DNA of 64,000 nt from Diploscapter coronatus. Taxonomy: Eukaryota > Nematoda > Chromadorea > Rhabditida > Rhabditidae. Below, one piece after another: positions 57,948 through 64,000 of this stretch (the stretch's first letter is position 1; every line of letters begins with the position of its first letter). Location: positions 7,091,201 to 7,155,200 of the forward strand of contig OZ038422.1 of assembly GCA_964036155.1 (NCBI GenBank), written 5' to 3'. A program made the position numbers and the translations under genes. The notes beneath the pieces are model-generated. The model was not told the DNA's origin, ran no database searches, and was given only the letters and a program-made list of their open reading frames with translations.

Positions 57948-60900
57948 ATGTCTCGGAAAGCTAGAGTCGGTGTTTTGACGGGTCTGAATGACGAAAAGGA
58001 AAATGGAGGCAGGGAGAAAAGTAGCAAGGAGGCGGGATTCGATGGAACGGAAAACTTCGACAACTACGCTTTCGATCCCTTCTTCGGCATTAATCTCAAG
58101 TAAACCAACCCCCATTCATCATAAATTATGCAGAACAAAAGATCATTTGTCAAAGTCGAATCAATGTTTTTTGTTTATACATATTGTCATTTTTTCGAAT
58201 TGTAACACGAGGTTTTAAAAAAACTTGTTATTTCATTCAGCTGCTTTTTTTTAAATACCATCAAGAAGAAGAAATTGACCGTATCTTCGACTTTTACTTG
58301 AAAAATTTAAAAGGGAATAAAATTCTAATTGTGACGTGAACTTTCTGCACCCCAATAATCGGCTCTCAAAATTCTTTTCATCAAAAAATTGCAGAAACCC
58401 CAAGATCAGTCGCGCTGTGTTCGATGGCTATTGTGCCGGAGTCGCGAAGATTCGACTGTCCAGTTTGAAATCCACAAACAAGGAATTGAAAGGTGAAATG
58501 GGCTTTTGAGTGAATTTGTAACTGCTCCTTTCAGACTGGATTACTGTAGGAGTGATTGTGGACAAGTCAGAAGTGCGGAAGAGTGCAAACGGCAAGGAGT
58601 ACGTTATCTGGAAGGTTCATGATCTCAAGGTATGAGTAATTGAATTTTCTATTTGTAAATTGTCTTAGTTGAAATTTTCAAAGTTTTATTATCTGAAGTC
58701 GAAAATGAACTATCGTGAATTGCATTTGGAAATGTGTTTTATATCGAGGCTGGAAATGTTCGCATATTTATGAAAAGCTCTCCATGGCAGACAAACTATC
58801 GAAATTCCATTTTTAAAAATTGATAAAACTTCAGGACGTTCAACAAAACCCAGTGAAAGTACTTATGTTTGGCGACTGCGCGAAGAATCATTGGAAATTG
58901 CCTCCAGGCTTTGTGATTGCACTCGTTTGTCCGCAATTCGCCGACGAGCAACAGGCAAATCAGGAGGGCAAAGCGCCACAGACATTCAAACGAAATGCAC
59001 CTGGCTAGTCTATCTTTTAATTAAAGAAATATTCTTCAATCATCTTTTAGACTCAAAACATGGAATTAAATTTAAAATTCATACTTCATTTCAGCCTCGA
59101 ATCTAGTGACTCTGAAACTGATCAAGAGCAACCAAGTGATCGAGTTGGGAGTGAGTGCAAATTACGCTATTTGCAAGGTAGTTTTGAACAATTTATTTCT
59201 TGTCGTAATCCTCTACCGATTCAGTCATTCCGTCAAGACGGTCTGCGCTGCAGCAATTTTGTCAACACCTCCCTTTCCGAGGTCTGCATTTTCCACGTCA
59301 CGAATGAGGCGAGACGACTGGCTGCTAGAAGGGGTATGCACATTTGCTTTGCAATAGTTATTCTTTGAAAAGTTATTATCTTTGCAGCTAAAATTAAATG
59401 TGATAAATTAGTAGAGAAATCTAAACCAACTTACATACCACTTCAGTGCGCTTTTTATTTTTCAAAAATTTGATCTAAACTGTGATTGAAACTGTAAGAA
59501 TATATTTGATGAAGGATAAACTTATATAATTTTCAGGCACATTCAGCAGCATAAGTTCTATGCCCAAGCCGCACCAAGAAGCACATCAAAATGCTGGCTC
59601 GTCACCGAATCTGTTCGTGCGAAATTCGTCTGCCAATTCTATGGTTCGATACTATTCATATTTTGCTTCATTAGTTTATTTGAATTGTGAGCGAATAATG
59701 CATATTTTCTGTTCACTCGTTGTCAAAAATGAAGATAATAACACCCATTATTCCTCTTTGACGTTAGAATAATCACTAGAAATGACTGCTTGCATCAACT
59801 TTTCGAGAAAAAGGCATCTTAATCCTCTCATGTTTATTTTCAGAGTCTGATTGCCGGCCAAGCTTTGAATTCGTCAGGAACAATGCGAGTGAGCAGTGCG
59901 AATGTGCAGGAGGCCAGACCGAAGGAACTCAAACCGACCACCTTGGAGGAGGAGAGGAAGACGCTAGAAGAAATCGTTCAATCCAGGGTATTTTTTATTC
60001 TAAAAAATTAAATACCGAGATATGAAGAGTTATTAGTTTAGAGGTATGGTAGGAAAGAGTTGGGAAATAAACCGTGCCAAAGTGATCTTAATTTTTCTAT
60101 AAAGTTACATCTGATCGTATCTTACTGCATCTCATTACAGCAATTTTTCATCTTGAAATTATCCAAACTTTTGATAAGACTTCCTTTTCTAACATGACTT
60201 TTTGTAAACGAATGAATTCCAGCCCCAATCCCTGAGTTCCCGAATTCTGAAGAAGGCGACCGATGCAAAGATGCAGTCCAAATCCTCTCCCTCTGCAGGC
60301 AGACCTACCCTCTCCCCTTCCAAACTCATCAAATCAATGTCTTCCAGTTCGCAAACCGAGACCAAACCTACCTCGTTCGCGGAATTCCTCAAGGTAAGCT
60401 AATTTTTGTGCAGAACTAGGCAAATATGAATTCATTTATGTTAAGCTCATTAACGAATTAGGCATTAGGATATTTTTGCACTTCTTAACTTTACAATTAA
60501 GTCGAAATTTGTGGGTTTGATTATTTTTATTTATGACAAACCCATTTTCAACTTTTTTCTGTTTTCACTCAAACAAATTTTCGATTTTCAGGAGGCAGAA
60601 AAGGCGAATTCGCAGGCAAAGGATGTCTTGTTGAAGAAGGAAGAGGACTCGATCAAATCAGAGCCTCTATCACAGTCGTCCGTTCAACCTGTGCCTGTCC
60701 CAGTAGTGCCTCGTCTGGGGATGAATTGTCACCCCTCTCGAGGAGGTCGCTCTGCCATTGTCACTCTCGAGAGAAGTCCGCAGAAGAGACTTGCTTCACT
60801 CCAGTCTGCGCAAGACGGAGAGACGGCACCCTCCTCCACTCGCTCTCCTCTCATTCTTGACGAAAGAGCCGAAGCTGCTAAGGTTGGACATTTTTTCATT

Positions 60901-62456
60901 GTATAGTATTTTCATTCATTCGTTCATTCATGGATAAAAATCCTATATCTATTCTTTCAATTTCACTATCCTACTAAACTAGATGGAGATAGTGCAAAAC
61001 TGCAACCACTAGAATGTTTGAATTTATATAGGTTAAAATATTACCGCTAAAATATCCAACTTCAATTTTGCTGAATTTTCTATTTTTGCAGGCCCCAATA
61101 ATGACTTCATTTTCTAATTGATTGCATTTGCATTTCAGAGACGTGCAGTCGCAGTTCTGAAGCGCAAAGCTGCCGAAGCCAGTCAAACAGGCATCAGACT
61201 CGGTTCTATCGGTGAAAATACCTTTCATACAATTCTTCATTTCAACAAATTTTAGATAACCCAGAAGAATCCGCAGCCAAAAAGAGGAAACTCGAATCTG
61301 TTGATGACACAAAACTAGAAGAATTACTGAAGAGACGGCCAAAGTCGTATGCCGCTGTGCAGGAAGTGAGACCTTATCATTTTTTATATTCCTAAACTGT
61401 AGAAAATTCTTATACTAGAATTTCTTTTAAAAAATCGATCATTTTGAGTGTTATTTGTTTAAAAATCTTGCCTTCCTTCGCTCTTCAGTCGGAAATAACG
61501 TCTTCGTTTCAAAATCATAGATTTAGGCTCAAAACGAAGAACTGCAAGCTCGTCTGAACAAGATGGAAGAGCGAGAAAAGCTGGAGACATTCATGAATTC
61601 AACTACGTCTGTCAAGAACGTCAAGGTCGTCACTTGCAAGGAGGTGATTCGTTGAAATTATTATATATTGTATTCTTTACAAACATCGTTTTTCATAAAT
61701 CTCATATTTTGTACCATTTTTGGAAGAAATTCAATGAACTATGTTTTCAGTGTGGTTACACAGCCCAATCAGCGAGTGAGTTCTGCAAGAACAAAGGCCA
61801 TTCCCTGACTTGGAGCAAAGCGGAAAAGCGATTCTTTAAATGCAAGAGCTGCAGGTCCAGATGCGTCGCCTTCGGTCTCCTTCCGCACAAGCGGTGCAAG
61901 GTGAGTTTTTTGCTTATTCTTGGAAAAGGAATTCATCTTTTCTGAATTTCATTGCAATTTTCATCAAATTTGAAATTCCCAGCTCACTTATCACTGAAAT
62001 TATCGATGCAAAATGCTCATAACTTCGCTCATTTAAAATTTTTCGCTAACCAAGCGGCACATTTTTTTGTTAGAGTACGAAAATTTTAGAAGAAATAGCC
62101 ATCACTAAAATCTTCGATTTCTAAAAGAACGCACATTATAGCGACTGATTAATGAGTCGTATTTAAAAAAATGACCAAAATATAATTCAATTCGTCTGGT
62201 ATAGTTAAATCCGAGATGTGATTTTTTTCAAAACGCGTTTGATCATAACCTATTTCTAATTGCAAAGAGAACATCAATATCGAGACCAACACTCGAAATA
62301 CTCATACTGAAAGAAAACATCTTCATTTAAACATTTTAGACCTGTGGCGACAAAGGCGAATGGGAACGTGTTGCGATGTGTGACGAGAGAAAAGTCAAAC
62401 TCGAAACGGAGAAATTGGAGCTGCGAGGGGAAGAACGCAAATTCGTCAATAGCTAG
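57948..62456 (+). CDS. MCM10: MCM10 replication initiation factor
   Basis: Fifteen exons join in frame to 661 residues: 57948-58099, 58395-58492, 58535-58629, 58835-59003, 59095-59177, 59225-59333, 59537-59643, 59844-59987, 60223-60393, 60592-60882, 61139-61211, 61256-61365, 61527-61643, 61751-61900 and 62340-62456. The internal domain has an OB fold (DWITVGVIVDKSEV, YVIWKVHDLKD, VKVLMFGDC) followed by a CCCH zinc finger (Cys 198, 208, 220, His 223). The C-terminal domain has the VKVVTC-CGY zinc-binding block, KRFFKC, LPHKRC and the family-ending KWER-like GEWERVAM. MCM10 binds DNA, the MCM helicase and DNA polymerase alpha to activate origins. The N-terminal region before the OB fold is about 50 residues, much shorter than in vertebrates. 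The exon 4 donor is a GC; GAGG at 58967 is an alternative end. Confidence 0.95.
59004..59094 (+). other. MCM10: GC-AG intron in MCM10 (intron 4)
   Basis: The next exon must be entered with one base carried over to read NLVTLKLIKSNQVIEL, which matches the family. No GT donor in that phase exists. The candidate shown is CCTG followed by gctagt, the same hexamer as the POLA1 GC donor. A second GC candidate (gcaaag) lies at 58968. The available GT (59007) gives the wrong frame. Confidence 0.65.
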
Positions 62457-64000
62457 AGAAGAACTCATTGACGACAGGAAGGTAATTCTTTTGCAATTCT
62501 GTAAGCTATCACGCTTTTCCTATCAAATTTGGAAGGTATTCACAAAAGTTCTTTTTTTTAAATTCACTTGAAACTTGCTACATATCATAACATTCGCAGC
62601 TAAGATTATTTGGACTTGACAATTCACTTATTCAAATTTATCCTATATCGTAATTTATCTGTGAAAACTGAGCTATCATTTTTGTTATTTGGATCTTTTC
62701 TTGTTATCTTGAAAACTTATCTGTTTTTCTTTAACTTACAAAAATGACGAGTAATTATTTGGCTTCAATCTTGAAAAACTTTCTGATTTTGGTAAAACAA
62801 TAAACTATTTTGTGGGCATAAGATCTAGACGTTAAGCACAGGAAATGAGAAAAATTGAAAATTATTACGTCATGGAATAACAAACTTCTTTTCAAATAAT
62901 TTTCTTATCTAGATTTTTGTTAGAAAAAATGAAGATTCTAAATCCATCAAGAAGATATGCATTAGACTTTTCAGTAAAGACAACTTTAATCCGTCGAACT
63001 GAATATCGTATAATGCTGTCTTTGAATCCGTCAGATAAAACGATAATAATACACGACCCTATATACTTTTCTTTGGATATGTCTAGAGAGGCCAAATGAA
63101 TTTTCGGAATTATTAATCATGGGAAAATTTGATATCAGTGTGATCGGCGAAGTTGGCCGGAGCAGAATGCTCTTTAGATTTCTGAAAATAGTTCAGTGAA
63201 TGCAAAGCCATGGTCATTCTTGTGAGGCAACATTTTTTTGCAATCACTTTCTATTTTTTCGATCAGTCATTTTCATTGCTTTTAGGGATGGTATAACATT
63301 TGAATTTTATTCCGCTCAAATTTATCAGCTTTGGCGTAATTTCACCCAAAGATTTCATTATTCAACTTCGACTCATGGTGGACCGTTGCACCTCTCTTCG
63401 TAACTCATTGTCGGAGAATTAGGTCTTATTGGGAGTATCTTTCTCCTGTGTCCGGCGAAGTGACCAAAAGCTTGTGTGAATTCGGGTGATGATGTTAGTT
63501 GTGGGATGCTGTCTGTTTTATTTTGATTGCCAGAACGCTTGAATCTTGACACTTTATTCCAAGGCAACCAGCATGTAAGTTGGAGTCAAAGAAAAACCAG
63601 AAAGAATAGTAAGAATGAGGAACAGCACAAAGTGAAAAGCTGGGGGAAGTTAGGGCCTGCCTCAAATCAGAGAAAAGAGGGAGCAGGCATGAAGGAAAAT
63701 TGGCCCGCTCCCAAATTCGTCATTCGAGTGGGGGAATTGGAAAATTTTAATTTAAATATAGTTAAATTTGGAGACCACCTTAGTCGGTGCCTAGACAGTG
63801 GGGCAACAAATGTCGGCAGGAGTATAACAAGTAAAGCCGCTCTGACATTGGCCGTCTGTGCATGGACTACTTTGTACGCTTTCGTCACAGATTCCCGGAA
63901 CTGAAATAGCACCAATTTAATGTAGAATCAGAAATTCATATTTTTCAAAATAATAATCGTATTTTTATTCACCACATTGTAGATCGACGCACATATCTGA
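62457..64000. other. Region downstream of MCM10, no gene recognised
   Basis: A canonical AATAAA at 62799-62804 probably ends the MCM10 message. Overlapping frames at 63527-63904 (plus) and 63667-63915 (minus) are somewhat richer in G+C than the surroundings, but match no family I know. They could belong to a gene or element that continues to the right. Confidence 0.4.

Noticed and set aside
63527..63915. Overlapping frames near the right edge (125 and 82 codons)
   Set aside because: No recognisable domain or splice pattern, and the window ends too soon to judge.
1..64000. CRISPR arrays, bacterial operons or a prophage-type system
   Set aside because: No spaced direct repeats or Shine-Dalgarno-led gene runs; all genes have spliceosomal introns, so the DNA is eukaryotic.

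Overview
This is eukaryotic, animal DNA, AT-rich (roughly 60-65 % by eye) and gene-dense in places. It carries eight protein-coding genes built from many short exons. I could join about 116 introns in frame from splice signals. Many are only 42-60 nt long, and most end in TTTCAG or TTTTAG. In seven of the eight genes a 3' splice acceptor lies 3-76 nt upstream of the start codon. That is the layout expected where mRNAs receive a spliced leader. Together these features suggest a compact protostome genome, with a nematode as my first guess, but the sequence alone does not settle the phylum. Four introns appear to start with GC instead of GT.

Layout. At 576-2661 (minus) is the N-terminal part of a Regnase/ZC3H12-type RNase gene that runs off the left edge. 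The interval 2.7-12.6 kb has no gene I can recognise. At 12.6-16.4 kb (minus) is AFG1L, a mitochondrial AAA+ ATPase. At 18.0-23.2 kb (minus) is a GAP1-type RasGAP with a C-terminal PH domain. At 24.5-32.5 kb (plus) is CRTC, the CREB-regulated transcription coactivator, with a 4.3 kb first intron. The CRTC/VAC14 convergent gap (32.5-35.2 kb) holds a large, nearly perfect palindrome. At 35.2-40.6 kb (minus) is VAC14, and at 41.1-53.5 kb (minus) is POLA1, the catalytic subunit of DNA polymerase alpha in 39 exons. At 53.7-57.3 kb (plus) is the dynein light intermediate chain, and at 57.9-62.5 kb (plus) is MCM10. The last 1.5 kb has no recognisable gene.

How they may work together. POLA1 and the dynein light intermediate chain are head to head, with about 200 bp between their acceptors, and that gap holds an E2F-consensus octamer. 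MCM10 follows the dynein gene on the same strand. A poly(A) signal, a T tract and an acceptor separate them at operon-like spacing. POLA1 and VAC14 show a similar tandem arrangement. MCM10 is a known physical partner of DNA polymerase alpha, so one short bidirectional promoter could drive both replication genes. Mobile-element traces include a TA-flanked Tc1/mariner-like inverted-repeat element in a CRTC intron, two related tRNA-derived SINE-like copies in a POLA1 intron, an inverted-repeat element in a RasGAP intron and the palindrome beside VAC14. Exon joins were made by eye and checked for reading phase and against remembered family sequences; no database search or RNA evidence was available.
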